64,000 nucleotides of DNA from Kappaphycus alvarezii (GCA_002205965.3 NADL03000590.1:3973001-4037000); one strand, 5' to 3'; counted from the first letter of the stretch, positions 11,960 to 22,412 are shown. Notes: generated by a model not told the origin, from the letters alone. Numbers and translations: made by a program.

Positions 11960-12830
11960 TCTAACAACGGGGGAAAATGGGGGTTACTTCACTGTGGTAA
12001 ATATGTGGGTTGGTACGGTAGTAAATTTGTACCGGAGCGTAGATACCGTAAATGGCCAAGCCAATTGTGAAACCGTTCAATGCGTCGAAAACTGTAGATG
12101 GCACTCCAATCTACCAGAAGGTGGAAGGGAGGCCAGCCAGCAAACAAGCGGCATTGGAGGTTATTGTCAATGCAGAGTGCCGCTGTAAAAGAATGCATCT
12201 AACCTTCGAAAACCGTTCCATTGCGCGAGTGGCAACAGTTCTCGCGAGTTCCCTGACGACGGGGAACGCCGCCGGATGCCATCCTCCAAGAGTTGAGATG
12301 GGAACAGGAACCAGCCTGTTTCTCCCAGGCAGCTCAGCAAGGAACCCTTGGAACCCTCTGACAACGTGCCGATGACTGATGCAGTTCAACAACAGGTTGA
12401 CTCGTTAGAATCACCTTCTGAGACATCATCAAAGGTTATAGAGAAATACGCAGCAGCTGTCGCATCGCGCATCGGATGTTCTACGGTTGGCATGAAGACC
12501 CGCTTATACCAGAAACTACTTCCTTACATTAGCGGGCAGGAACGTTGCGGAGGACGTGATGTCGACGAGTCATTCCGTCTTCGCATTTGCAGGTCAACGC
12601 GTTTAGACCGCTTGATCTAAGACGGGACCGGCGATGAGCAACGCTCGAAAAGACCCGTAGTTGTAAGCGACGAAGACAGCTGTGGGTGGCGGGAGTATAA
12701 GAGCGAGATGGTGGACCGAAGGATCTTCCAGGTGGCGGTTCGGTGGTAAGAGCAGTGCTTACCCAAAGGTACACTGCCGCGGCCCTCATGTCTACCGCGG
12801 CATGCCTGCTCGCTGGCATTGAGCCGGCCC
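11960..12830. mobile_element. Mosaic of repeat fragments, including a minus-strand LINE piece
   Basis: On the minus strand at 12,529-12,700 the frame contains ALTCKCEDGMTRRHHVLRN, the knuckle end and RRHNVLRN block of family A. At 12,075-12,185 the plus strand shares AGGGAGGCCAGCCAGCAAAC and neighbouring sequence with 35,095-35,180, showing a separate dispersed repeat. The remaining sequence (minus-strand VATRAMERFSKV, similar to VAVRAMETYGKE at 24.0 kb) belongs to a repeat of unknown class. Confidence 0.5.
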
Positions 12831-12906
12831 TGTAAGGAAGTTCATGTAGTGTTACCCATCAGTGACGACTTATTCCGCATAAAGCATTACCAGTTACATT
12901 ACAGTA

Positions 12907-12989
12907 GGACTGCACACCTTTGTCATACTATACAGTACAGTAGCATGCCCACTTCACCCACATTGGAGTGCACATCTTTATCATACGAC
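12907..12989 (+). repeat. Paired TGCACAT motif (copies 3 and 4)
   Basis: GGACTGCACACCTTTGTCAT (12,907) runs on into ACTATACAGTAC, and GGAGTGCACATCTTTATCAT (12,965) follows about 58 bp later. The same paired arrangement occurs at 18,862/18,926 and 7635/7829. The motif merges with the GTACAGTAC palindrome in several copies. Confidence 0.55.
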
Positions 12990-13105
12990 ATTCGTAACTT
13001 TATGGCATCAGTAAAACGGGTGTCCGCTCCAGGATCCGACTATATTGCTAGCTAAGTGCTAACAGGGTGGTCCACGTCGGCCACGTTCCGACTAGGCTAG
13101 TACGC
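12987..13105 (-). mobile_element. Solo LINE 3' tail, minus strand
   Basis: The reverse complement matches the 3' tail at 20,474-20,552 almost base for base (TTAGCTAGCAATATAGTCGG, then CGGACACCCGTTTTACTGAT, then GCCATAAAGTTAC). A few codons of the LINE C-terminus lie on its 5' side. It is an extremely 5'-truncated insertion. With the copy at 20.5 kb it forms an inverted pair around the interval that holds the GCR1_C ORF and the tyrosine recombinase. Confidence 0.8.
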
Positions 13106-13330
13106 CTCTTATAATACATGAAGTAAAGACGATGATAAAATACGTTGCTATTTGCCTTCTTTATCTCATCGTAGTCCATCTGTTAGTCAGAAGCTGTAAG
13201 GTTTAGGGGTCTAGAGTTCAATTCTGAGTCTGGAACAAAAGTTTCATTAAATTTGGCGAGAATCTCATTGATTTCAGTGATGGAGCGCAACAAGAGCACA
13301 AAAAGCATACAGGGGGGTGATCTGGGGAGG

Positions 13331-13388
13331 GATTTGAGCCACCGACACAGCTACTGAGAGATTTGAGCCACCGACACAGCTACTGAGA
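13331..13388. repeat. 29-bp tandem duplication
   Basis: The 29-bp unit starting GATTTGAGCCACCGACACAG occurs twice head to tail without mismatch (13,331-13,359 and 13,360-13,388), 12 bp before the ATG of the GCR1_C ORF. An exact copy implies a recent duplication or an assembly artefact. Confidence 0.85.
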
Positions 13389-13400
13389 GAGGATTCTGCG

Positions 13401-14104
13401 ATGCATGCCAAGATCACAGCTGATTTACAGCAGTGTATGTCCGCCGCAGTTTACCGCGAAGACCTTTTCGATACCTGTGATAACAATGACAAAATTATAT
13501 GGTCCAATCAGTTGAATGAAAGGCTACTTTTCCTTCAAAAACAATCGTTAAAAAAGAGACTCGTACCTACAGAAAAAGTTGGAACAAGTACCGACGAACC
13601 AGTTGTTGAGAACACCATAGAGGATAATCCATCACAAAATAGTGATGCGAAGACTGGTGCATTACCATGTGTGGTTTCGAATGACAAAAAACTATTCAAA
13701 TGGGCCAAAAAAATGAAACAATCGGTATGCGCCGTGAAATACCTTTCTTGCCCTCCAGTTTGGACGAACTCGTGACTCTGTGGAGATATAGATCTGAAAA
13801 GCGCGGTTTTCGGCCAGTACATCAATATCATAGCGCAAAAAACAGAAAAATCATCATAAAGAACTACAAGGATTCATCTTGGAAGACCAGTGGCCAAAAG
13901 TATGCATTCCTGCGCTTTAAACGTATCGTCATGTCCATTGCAGAACGCAATGAGGACATCAAAGACATCTTCTGCCCTGGATCGGATATGAAATGGAAAG
14001 CAGCTGTACAGGAATTTCTCAAAGAAATGAACATAAATGAAGCAAACACCCCGTCGCTCTCTATAATTGAAAAAATGATCCGAGACAAACGTCATATGCA
14101 ATAA
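13401..14104 (+). CDS. GCR1_C-like DNA-binding domain protein, Crypton-type
   Basis: Two frames (13,401-13,775 and 13,700-14,104) join cleanly if one A is added to the A7 run at 13,707-13,713, giving about 235 residues. The N-terminal part is acidic and polar with no motif. The C-terminal part contains LPSSLDELVTLWRYRSEKRG, a Trp/Tyr-rich middle with SSWKTSGQKYAFLRFKRIVM, and a basic end. This fits the GCR1_C domain: a leading hydrophobic LxELxxLW turn, Trp near the middle and a helical FxRRKxIxxxI-like end. In fungi the domain occurs in GCR1-like transcription factors and at the C-terminus of Crypton transposon proteins. A Crypton-like recombinase lies 5 kb away on the other strand. There is no tyrosine recombinase in this ORF itself. 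A stand-alone domesticated factor is the alternative. Confidence 0.6.
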
Positions 14105-14279
14105 GTAAAAACATGAATTTTCCATAAAATCAAATGAATTCTTTTGTTTAATTTAATACACAGTGGAACTGTTGCTTTGGTGAGGTGAACATGTAGTTAA
14201 AGTCCTGGCTAAAAGCCGTCTAGTGAGCGTCTCCGACATTACCCTACCGCAGCACGTCTTGGTGCGTCATGCGTACAAA

Positions 14280-17105
14280 TAGGCGTACCTTTATTTTCCT
14301 GCCGTGGCACGGGATCAAGTTTTACACATCCTGGTAAACCTCAAGAGGACATTCTCCGATCTCCAAACGACTAAGCAGGAGATGTCCACCACAGCGGTCG
14401 CCCTTGATGCCTTCGCCGCTCAAGGCCTTGTCACCCGGCTCCGCCGAGAGGCTAAGCGCCTCCAAAACACGGCCATTCGCTCTGGGGTGGCACCATATGT
14501 CAGTGACACTTTCGTTATCGCCCTGCTCCACCACGCCCGTGGCAACGCAGAAGCCGGCTGACTCGCCCAAGCCCAAAGGACTAATAAGCCCCACAAGTCC
14601 CCGCCCACGTCGCTGAAAGCCTCTCTCACCCAACATGCCCCGCCTGCCCCTCACGCCCCCAGTGCCTCGGCTGCTGAAAGGGCCTCTCCTGTGGGTCCTT
14701 CCTTGCCAGATGCCCCTGCCGCCACTCCTGCTTCCCACTCTAAGGGAAGCAAGCGTGCAGTGCCGTGCCGCCCCACGACCCCCCGTACCAAATGTTCACG
14801 ACATCCTTAGCACTCCATACCGCGAGGCAAATATCTTTCAAGGTATCCCCTCCACCTGCCTCAGTCAGTTTGTGCCACTTTTCATCAAGTCTGTCAAAGA
14901 TGCAGCAAATGCACGTGGACACGAAGCCATCCTTCGAGCTTTCCTGCACCGACATATGCTCCCCACCGCAGTCATGGGAAGCCTTCTGGAAGGAAGCCAT
15001 CAACGCACACCGTCATCGGGCTGAGTGGGTTGCCGCCCATTGCCCTCACGCTGGCTCTCTTGCTACCTCCGACGTGAAATGTTCACGGCGAGCGGAAGCC
15101 CTCTGTGCTGATGCTCGCTACGGTAAGGCAATGCGTACCCTCGATAACGCCTGTGCGCAGATCTGAATGCCCCTTGCACCGTACAACAACTCCGGGACCT
15201 TCACCCCTCCCCGCCAAGGCCAGTGACTCAGCTCCCCCAAGAAGCCCTCCCGCCGCCCTCCCGCGTCACGAAGGCCGACATCGCACGGGCTGCATCCCGT
15301 GTGCCACGTGACACTACTGAAGGCCCCGATCGCACGCCCTCAGGTTGGTTTCACCTGCTCTACAAGACCCCTCTCAGCCCTCAAGCAGGTGTCACTGGCC
15401 TCAGTGTGCTAACAAAACTGGTGACCCGGATAGCAAATGGGGACCTTCCGGACGCAGTCCCCCCCATTCTCGCCGTTGCAACACTGTTCCCGCTGCAGCC
15501 AAAACCCGGGAAGATACGGCCGATTGCGGTCGGATCTGTTCTCCGGCGCATCGTGACGAAGACATTACTTCAATCGGCGATTAATGATTCCCGACTTCCT
15601 GGCCCCCTTCCAACTGGCCAATGGTATCAAGGCCAGCACGGATTCCATCGTTCATGATGTTCGCACATTACTACGCCGGGTCTCTTCTGACCCGCATGTC
15701 GGCACCGTCCTCATCGACGCCCGCAACGCCTTCAATTGTGTTGATAGGCAAACAATGCTCGACGTCCTGCCATCTAGTGCCCCGTCGATTGCACAGTTCG
15801 ACAACATGATTTATGGTCGGACTAACCCGCCCTTAATCATTCCGAACCGTGACCGAACGATCCTACCAGCACACAGGGCACCAAGCAGGGTAACCCAACT
15901 AGCATGCTGCTTTTCACTCTTGCTTTCCAGCCACTCGTCCAACGGATAGCTGGAGAGGACGGCATTTTCTTGAACCAGTGGTACGCTGATGATGGGACCA
16001 TCATGGTGTCACTTGACGGACTCCGAAGAGCTCTTCGGTCACTCGCCCGGTACGGCCCGGCTTTTGATATATTCGTCAATCCCCAGAAGACACGCATTTA
16101 TTGGCCGCACATCATGCCCTCAGACAGAGCAGCTTTCCTGGCTGAGTTTCCTCTCTCCGAGTGCGCTGCTGACGGCTTTGATCTCCTCAAGGCCCCGATT
16201 GAAAACGCTACCTTCACCAAGGCTTTCCTGCGGGACAAAGTTGATGCGTGTCAACGCACGCTGAAGCTTCTCGAGCATATCCGGGACCCATGGGCACGTT
16301 TTCACATGCACAGACTCTGAGGTATGTACCATGCCCGAGACAACACCATACCTACAGGACCCGTCGCCGGATACTACGCCTCGCCTTCCGACACAGTGGT
16401 GCCGCTGCTTTCTTTCAAGCGCCCCTAACGACCAGCACTAGAGTTTCCCCCGCCATTGGAGCGTAATGTTACGCCGCCACGTCGGTCTCCCAGTCTACAC
16501 AGACTCGATGCCGCTGAACTGTGACCACTGCGAGCAACCGCTGGATGTCTGCGGTGATCATGTTGCCGACATCTGCCCTCTGAGTTTAAACGGCGGCACC
16601 GGCATGTCGCCATTCATATCGCCATCGCTTATCACCTTTTCCGTACTGCTGGTTTGGACACCCAGCTCGAGGTTCCTGACCTCATCCCTGGTTCCAAACT
16701 TTAGCCCGGAGACATCCTTGTACATCCTCCTGCTTCCCCCGCTGACCCCCGTGAGAAACCCTTCGTATGTGACGTAGTCATTACATCGCCGTTTACGTCG
16801 TCCGCCGTTGCAAGTTCGACGCTAGTCACAGGCGGCGCAGCTGCCCAAGGTTATCGCCGGAAGATTCAGAAGTTGGAACACTAGCTGTCCAGGTCCTGAT
16901 ACCGTTCGTTTCCTTGAACGTTTTATCGACCGAGTTGCGAACAAATGTCACGTCTCTCCCACCATCTTCCGCACACGCCTACTTCAACGCTTAAGCTGCA
17001 TCATATGGTCGTCGATAGCGATGGCCATCATCTGGCGCGCTTACTGCACTTGACCGATGTGGACCATCCGATTAGATCTTAATCTTAATGTACACTCGAA
17101 ATGAC
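14280..17105 (+). mobile_element. RLE-class non-LTR retrotransposon, most complete copy (copy 2)
   Basis: In order across frames: an N-terminal helical block (14,304-14,560), a proline-rich linker, the pre-RT block around DILSTPYREANIFQGIPS, RT fingers LFPLQPKPGKIRPIAVGSVL (about 15,490), palm VLIDARNAFN (about 15,710), TKQGN-like motif B at 15,880, YADDG (15,982-15,993), thumb WARFHMHRL (16,300), a CCHC knuckle C-x2-C-x9-H-x4-C (16,520-16,576), and the endonuclease block PGDILV (Asp codon 16,711-16,713) with FVCDVVITSP (Asp codon 16,771-16,773) about 20 residues later. A CCHC knuckle between RT and a PD-(D/E)XK-like nuclease is the hallmark of RLE LINEs such as R2/R4/CRE. The 3' tail ends near 17,105 with CCGATTAGATCTTAATCTTA. 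Several shifts and stops (for example TAG just before PGDILV) disrupt it. Confidence 0.85.
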
Positions 17106-17570
17106 AGATGAGTAAAAATGTTTCAGGCTGTCAGGGTAATCTTGCAGGTGAATGCTGTAACGCAAAAAAATGTGGAGAATCTTGTCGGAATTGGTATGTA
17201 TCGTAAGGGCCCTTTGGGAGTAGAGATAGTAGGGAGATGCAATGTAGAGGCCGCTAACGATGAGAATATAGACAGTGATGGCGTCCGGAGTTGTACGAGC
17301 TGGTTGTCGGTGAGGTCGTTGTTCCGGAGGAGTTCCATGGTCCTGGTAGCGGTTGTGTGAGGCGTTGTCGTAGGCACTGGGTGATGTGGGAACCTGTGTA
17401 GGAACCAGCGTAGGGCGAAGCGACGTGGGTGCCCCTTGAGGATGGGGGAGGTGGGTGTGTGTGTAATCTTTACGGGGATGTGGAAAAAGCATGTGGGAGA
17501 ACATGCTGAGGGGGATTACAGAGAAACTAATATGAGAAGGGGGATGAGAGAAAACTAATCGGAAACGCAT
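17106..17570. other. Unassigned spacer between two LINE copies
   Basis: A 185-codon minus-strand ORF covers this stretch, but it is Ser/Thr/Pro-rich with no domain I recognise. A short LRNNDLTDNQL-like string is too little to call leucine-rich repeats. I see no other structure. Confidence 0.4.
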
Positions 17571-18845
17571 ATGGTAAGAACTTGACGAGCTTGCAACCCA
17601 TGCAAGCAGAACAAAGCGCGTGATTAGGAGTGCAGCTCCCATTGGGGAGTGGTGCCTCGACGGGCAGCAGCGAACGTAGAAAGGCGCCGGAAGAAAGTCG
17701 CCCCGTCGGCCCCAAGGGCACCGAACACATCAATACCAACAGGAAGAAGCCGTATATCGTTCGTGTGGCAGACTAGACCGTAGTGCGTGTGTTTCGCACG
17801 TTCAGCCATTGAGGCAGCTGCGCCGCCAGATAGGGCACACTGGGAAACGCGAGAAGTGACCTGTGGATGGGCCACTGTGACATCCAAAGCGATATCCTTC
17901 GGGTCGAGGCCATATGCAGCAGGGATATAAAGATCTGCGAAGGGCGGACGAGGAGAGGACGAAGGGGAAGGGGAGGAGCAGATGTTCAAGAGAGGCAGAA
18001 ATTCCAAGCTCCTTACAGTAACGATGGAGAGCGTTACGCAAGACATTGTGGCGACGAGTCTGCCCATCGTTGTACTTACAGGTGAGGGCATGTTTGCCCA
18101 GGGATCGAGCAACGGGGCGATGTCGTTGGAACGGCGAGCACATACCGGACATCGATCATGACCAGAGAAAATCGCGCGGCCGAGGCGTAGAGATACAGCG
18201 ACTATCCAAGCTTGCGAGGACAGATAGGTGCCGCGGTGAGGGTGCGGTAAAGTTGAGAAAGCTGAACAGGCGGACGACTCAGACGGAGAGGAGCGAGATC
18301 TGTCGCGGTCAGAGGATGATCGGAAGATCCGATCAAACGTCGAACTGTGAAGCTCAGACGAGATAGCAGACTGGAGCCGTTCGCCGGGGACCGGCGTTTG
18401 ACATCGCTGAAACAGGGAATTGGGCGACAGGAAGCCGAAAGATCTGGATAACGGGTAGATAATAAAAAATCGCGGCCGAGGCACTTCCTCCAGGTGTAGG
18501 TCTCCCGAGAAGGAGAGCAGATCTGAGAAACGGCGGAAAACATCAATCATCGAAGCCGCATAAGCGGACTCAGGGATTGAAGAAGCGAGAGGAATGCCGA
18601 ACCACCGTAGGAAATAGGAAGGCAGGCTTGCTCCCATTCGGAGTCGGTGCAAGGACCATGAATCTGTGCGAAAGCCTCCCGCTGCTTCCGGTCGAAGCTG
18701 ACGGCCAAAGCCGTAGATTGGTGGGGGAGAGAGTCCGCAGCAGATAAATAACCTTACAGGCGCTCGCACAGAAACGGTGCAAGTGGTAGGGAGGTGGGAA
18801 AGGATGGGAAGGATTCAATCCGTAAAGTATCTTCTGCTTCATGTA
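17570..18845 (-). mobile_element. Family A LINE fragment: RT thumb to C-terminus
   Basis: Minus-strand reading starts with the thumb block FCASACKVIYLLRTLSP (18,780), parallel to ECASACKLRHVLKLTSP in copy 1. It passes a knuckle CPVCARR...GKHALTCKYNDG, then RRHNVLRNALHRYCKELGIS, the endonuclease block ADLYIPAAYGLD-KDIALDVTVAHP with the expected Asp in ALDVTV, and ends with LLPVGIDVFGALGADGATFF and a helical tail near 17,640. At least three frames are used, and the RT palm is missing. It lies tail-to-tail with copy 2. Confidence 0.75.
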
Positions 18846-18861
18846 TGTCCTAGTGTACGCT

Positions 18862-18960
18862 GGACACTGTACACAACCTTGTCATACTTTACAGTACATC
18901 CTCGGTCTCTTTTTCATGTACGTCAGGACTGTGCACATCCTTTTCATACTGTATCGTACC
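18862..18960 (+). repeat. Paired TGCACAT motif (copies 5 and 6)
   Basis: GGACACTGTACACAACCTTG (18,862) runs on through TCATACTTTACAGTAC, and GGACTGTGCACATCCTTTTC (18,926) runs on through ATACTGTATCGTAC, about 64 bp apart. The pair lies just outside the 5' end of the minus-strand family A fragment and mirrors the pair at 12.9 kb. Confidence 0.55.
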
Positions 18961-19133
18961 ATGATATCTCTCGTTTTCACGGAGAATGTCACTATGTAAA
19001 AGGTCTCGAGACTCTAAAGTGTTAATTTCAAAAAATCGAATGATATGAAACGTACGTGGATAAGCCTATTATGAGACTACTGTAAACTTAACTTAATCAC
19101 TATTTTCTTCGATTTTAATTGCCTCAGCATGCT

Positions 19134-20072
19134 TCAGAAATGCAGATCGTGACGAGAATCTCGGTAGATCTGATGGTGCGAGTCATTGTAAGCAGCACAG
19201 TAGTTTGCGTAAGCCTGATCCCCAGTCATTTGGATTATTTCCATGACCTGCTCGTCTCGAATGTCGAGTGATCTGTACAGCTGTACAGAACCACGCTTAA
19301 TTGAGTGACCAGAATACATGTTTCAAATCACGAGACCCTACCCCACACATCCGTAGCCTGCTTCTCAGTAGTTCAGTGAACATGTTTGCAGTGAACGGCT
19401 TTTCAGTTGCAATCAAATTCTTTTCATTTACGCTGCAGAATAGGTACCTCGGGCGATTTCCACGTATGCACATCCAGGACAAATGAGCCACAAACGGATC
19501 GACCAAGATAGAGTTACGTAAGACGGAATTTCCAGGCCAACTGCGAATTGTGTAATCCTTAGGTCTAGTAGAATTTTTTGTGGCCCCTGTGATAGAGAGT
19601 ATGATGCTGCAAGTACCTTGCACGCCAGGATGGACAGTTACGTGTCCAATATCCATTTTACGAATTTCATCGTACCGGAGGCCTAAATTCAACCAATTAT
19701 CATAACTGCGTGGAGTATGATATCCCTGTAGTCCACTGAACCCCATTCCAAACCAGAATCTTGCAGCATGCTCGCAGACGAGTGATATCTGTAACGGACG
19801 GGCTCTTAGCTTACTCTTGTCAATTTGGGATAGGTGAACCCTGTGAGCGGCACGGAGCTTTACAATATCCTCATTCCCTTTGAGAGGATTTCCCTTGGCA
19901 GTACCTCTCTCCTCATCCACATTCCACTGGCCACGGTGCCCATGCTCCTCATAAACTGTGCGTAACCCTGCACAAGAGCCGCAACTGAATCATTTGAAAG
20001 GGCATCAGGAGTGTTCATTTTGCAGTAATCGTAAATTAAATTCATTACAATTTTTGAGGATTCCGGGGTCAC
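19134..20072 (-). pseudogene. Crypton-like tyrosine recombinase, frame-shifted
   Basis: Three minus-strand frames combine (20,072-19,860; 19,920-19,297; 19,319-19,134). The first carries an N-terminal SAM-like helical part (NLIYDYCKMNTPDALSND). The second carries box I LNLGLRYDEIRKMDIGHV, with the catalytic Arg about 82 codons in. The third carries SGHSIKRGSVQLYRSL (box II His, with Lys-Arg in place of the usual xxR spacing), then IIQMTGDQAYANYCAAYND with the candidate nucleophile Tyr. Such enzymes cut and rejoin DNA through a 3'-phosphotyrosine link and mobilise Crypton elements without an RNA step. A Lys/Arg-rich stretch (GWKRFSKIEQKKIL, about 20,230-20,270) may be a further N-terminal piece. 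The shift near 19,900 needs one added base, and the one near 19,310 needs one removed. Confidence 0.75.
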
Positions 20073-20552
20073 TCTTGCAGGTCACTGATGATACTTTCAG
20101 GAGAACTAATTGAATCCGTGTATTCTTTCATATGGCACGCGCCCTAACAGTATTCTTTCGACTACTGACAGAGCTTGCTATGAAACACATAGACTGTTCA
20201 CTTCGCAGGTTTGTCTTTGAGACACCTGAGAATCTTTTTTTGTTCAATTTTTGAGAACCTCTTCCAACCCTTTCCCTTGTAGGGCCCTGCTGCATATTTT
20301 GAGAGGAGAGAGCACCTGTTCCCAACACCAGTGAGGTTTGAACGCACACCAAGCAACAGAAGACATAGAACAATAAGCAAATGAGCTACACGGGCAATGA
20401 AAAGAAACTAAAAGTGCACGACGTTTCACCTTTAGTTTATTTAAATGCAAATAAAGGTGCTTTCCGTATAGTCCACCGGTTAGCACCTAGCTAGCAATAT
20501 AGTCGGATCCTGCAGCGGACACCCGTTTTACTGATGCCATAAAAGTTACTCC

Positions 20553-21057
20553 GAGTCCCAACCCCGGAAGGCACAACGTTGCGCCCATTGCCTGTGACAT
20601 AACTGTTGTTTCAACGTTTAAGGCCGCAGTTCGCACCAAGGCGACCCAGGTCGCTGGAGGCGCTGCTGAATTGGCGGCCCGCGATAAGGTCACAACCCTG
20701 GAACGCAACATCGCCCGACGCCTCCCCGCTCCCTCAACTGGTCCATCTTCTGCGCCTTACACGCCGAACTTCACGTTTCGACCTCTGGCGTTTGATTCCC
20801 TAGGTGCCCCTTCCCCTGGAACTATTGCATTTGTCGAGGAGTTAGTTCCGCGGATCGCGTCCAAGTGTCACTCGACACTTGGCGTTATCCGCCGCCGTAT
20901 CTACCAGCGACTGAGTTGCACCCTCTGGTCATCCATCGCTGAAGCAATCCTGTCGCGAGCCCGATGCGCATGGACGACTAGGTACATCCGGTTAGATCTT
21001 CGCCGTATAGTTATGACATGCATAGTCCCCAGTAGATACTGAACGCATTAAACTTCT
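20553..21057 (+). mobile_element. Array unit b: LINE endonuclease end plus C-terminus and tail
   Basis: The frame reads IACDITVVSTFKA (second half of the endonuclease block with its Asp), RTKATQVAGGAAELAARDKV, then FTFRPLAFDSLGAPSPGT, VEELVPRIASKC and IRRRIYQRLSCTLWSSIAEA, ending in the 3' tail at about 21,057. From about 20,805 onward it is nearly identical to unit f (22,160-22,412), with only a handful of differences over roughly 245 bp, so this subfamily moved recently. Confidence 0.8.
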
Positions 21058-21198
21058 CTCTGGTCCTCCACCGCTGAAGCTATCCTGTCGCGAGCCCCGA
21101 TGCGCATGGAAGACGAAGTACATCCGGTTAGATCTTAACCGTATAGTTAGGACGTGCGCAGTCCCCAGTAGATACTGAATGCATTAAAATTCCTTCCT
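21058..21198 (+). mobile_element. Array unit c: tail-only LINE copy
   Basis: This 140-bp copy begins within the CTLWSS codons (TGGTCCTCCACCGCTGAAGC) and ends at GAATGCATTAAAATTCC. It repeats the last about 125 bp of unit b with scattered substitutions. Confidence 0.8.
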
Positions 21199-21556
21199 GG
21201 AGCGCAAGCTGGTACGCCGCATCCCGCCTTCTTCGCACAACACCCTCACGGAACCGAACTTTAAGTTTCAGCCCCTGGCTTTCGACTACTCGGGTGCACC
21301 ATCCCCCGCCTCGATTATGTTCCTCGAAGACTTCATCCCGCGCATCGCAGAGAAGTTCAACACAACCACAGCAGTGATACGCAGACGTATTTATCAGCGC
21401 ATTAGTTGCACGCTGTGGTCTTCTGTTGCAATGGCGATTCTATCGCGAGCCCCACTGCACGTGCCTGACGTCGAACATCCGGTTAGTTTTAGCCGTATAG
21501 TCAGTCCTGCAGCGTACACGCTAGATACTCAATGAAGTAAAGTTTCATTCATTCAT
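21199..21556 (+). mobile_element. Array unit d: LINE C-terminus and tail, variant subfamily
   Basis: It encodes NFKFQPLAFDYSGAPSPASI, FIPRIAEKFNTTTAVIRRRI and YQRISCTLWSSVAMAILSRA, closely related to unit b but clearly diverged. The tail ends in CAATGAAGTAAAGTTTC. Same orientation, with no spacer from unit c. Confidence 0.8.
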
Positions 21557-21660
21557 GCAGCCACTGCACGTGCCTGACGTCGAAAATCCGGTTAGTTCGT
21601 AGCCATATAGTCAGTCCTGCAGTGTACACGATAGATACTCAATGAAGTAAGTTTCTTTGG
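21557..21660 (+). mobile_element. Array unit e: about 100-bp tail of the unit d subfamily
   Basis: Starting at AGCCACTGCACGTGCCTGAC, this repeats the last 100 bp of unit d with few changes and ends in CAATGAAGTAAGTTTC. Confidence 0.8.
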
Positions 21661-22412
21661 CAGCCGTCTTAGCCAGCTTGATCAGTAAGAGTACGAATTG
21701 TGTGAGGGAAGGGGAGGGAATTCCTTGAAAGATGTCTGCTTCACGATAGGGGTGCGGAGTGATGCAATTATGGGCATGTTGGAGGTAGGTGAGTCAATGA
21801 CGGCGGGGCCTACGTTACCCGCGCCGCGGGTCTGGATATTCGGCACGAGGTTCCGCTCCTCGTCCCGAGCACCGAGCTCCGGCCCGCCGATATCCTTGTA
21901 CAACCCCCTCCCAACCCCAGAAGGCCCATTTGCGCCCCGTTGCGTGTGATATCACTGTCGTCTCGCCGTTCAAGGCCTTAGTTCGCACCAAGGCGACCCA
22001 GGTTGCCGGTGGCGCTGCTAAAGTGGCGGCCTGCCACAAAGTTACAACCCTGGAACGCAACCTCGCCTGACCCCTCCCGCTCCTCAACTGGCCCATCTTC
22101 TGCGCCATACCACTCCAACTTTCACGTTTTCGACCTCTGGCTTTGATTCCCTGGGGGCCCGTCCCCTGGCACTATTGCATTTGTCGAGGAGTTAGTTCCG
22201 CGGATCGCGTCCAAGTGTCACTCGACACTTGGCGTTATCCGCCGCCGTATCTACCAGCGACTGAGTTGCACCCTCTGGTCATCCATCGCTGAAGCAATCC
22301 TGTCGCGAGCCCCGATGCGCATGGACGACTAGGTACATCCGGTTAGATCTTCGCCGTATAGTTATGACATGCATAGTCCCCAGTAGATACTGAGTGCATT
22401 AAACTTCTTCTC
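21661..22412 (+). mobile_element. Array unit f: LINE with full endonuclease block and tail
   Basis: Encodes TRAAGLDIRHEVPLLVPSTE, LRPADILVQPPPNP with the first Asp, a frame shift, then VACDITVVSPFKALVRTKAT with the second Asp, AAKVAACHKVTTLERNLA, and from 22,160 sequence nearly identical to unit b. The RPAD-x(about 20)-CDITV pattern is the PD-(D/E)XK-like core of the RLE nuclease. The first about 100 bp (21,661-21,770) have no recognisable coding. Confidence 0.75.

Noticed and set aside
13195-13235. AGTTCAATTCTGAG resembling a tRNA T-arm
   Set aside because: No acceptor or anticodon stem could be drawn around it.
17123-17377. LRNNDLTDNQL-like string suggesting leucine-rich repeats
   Set aside because: Only one partial unit, no repeat period.
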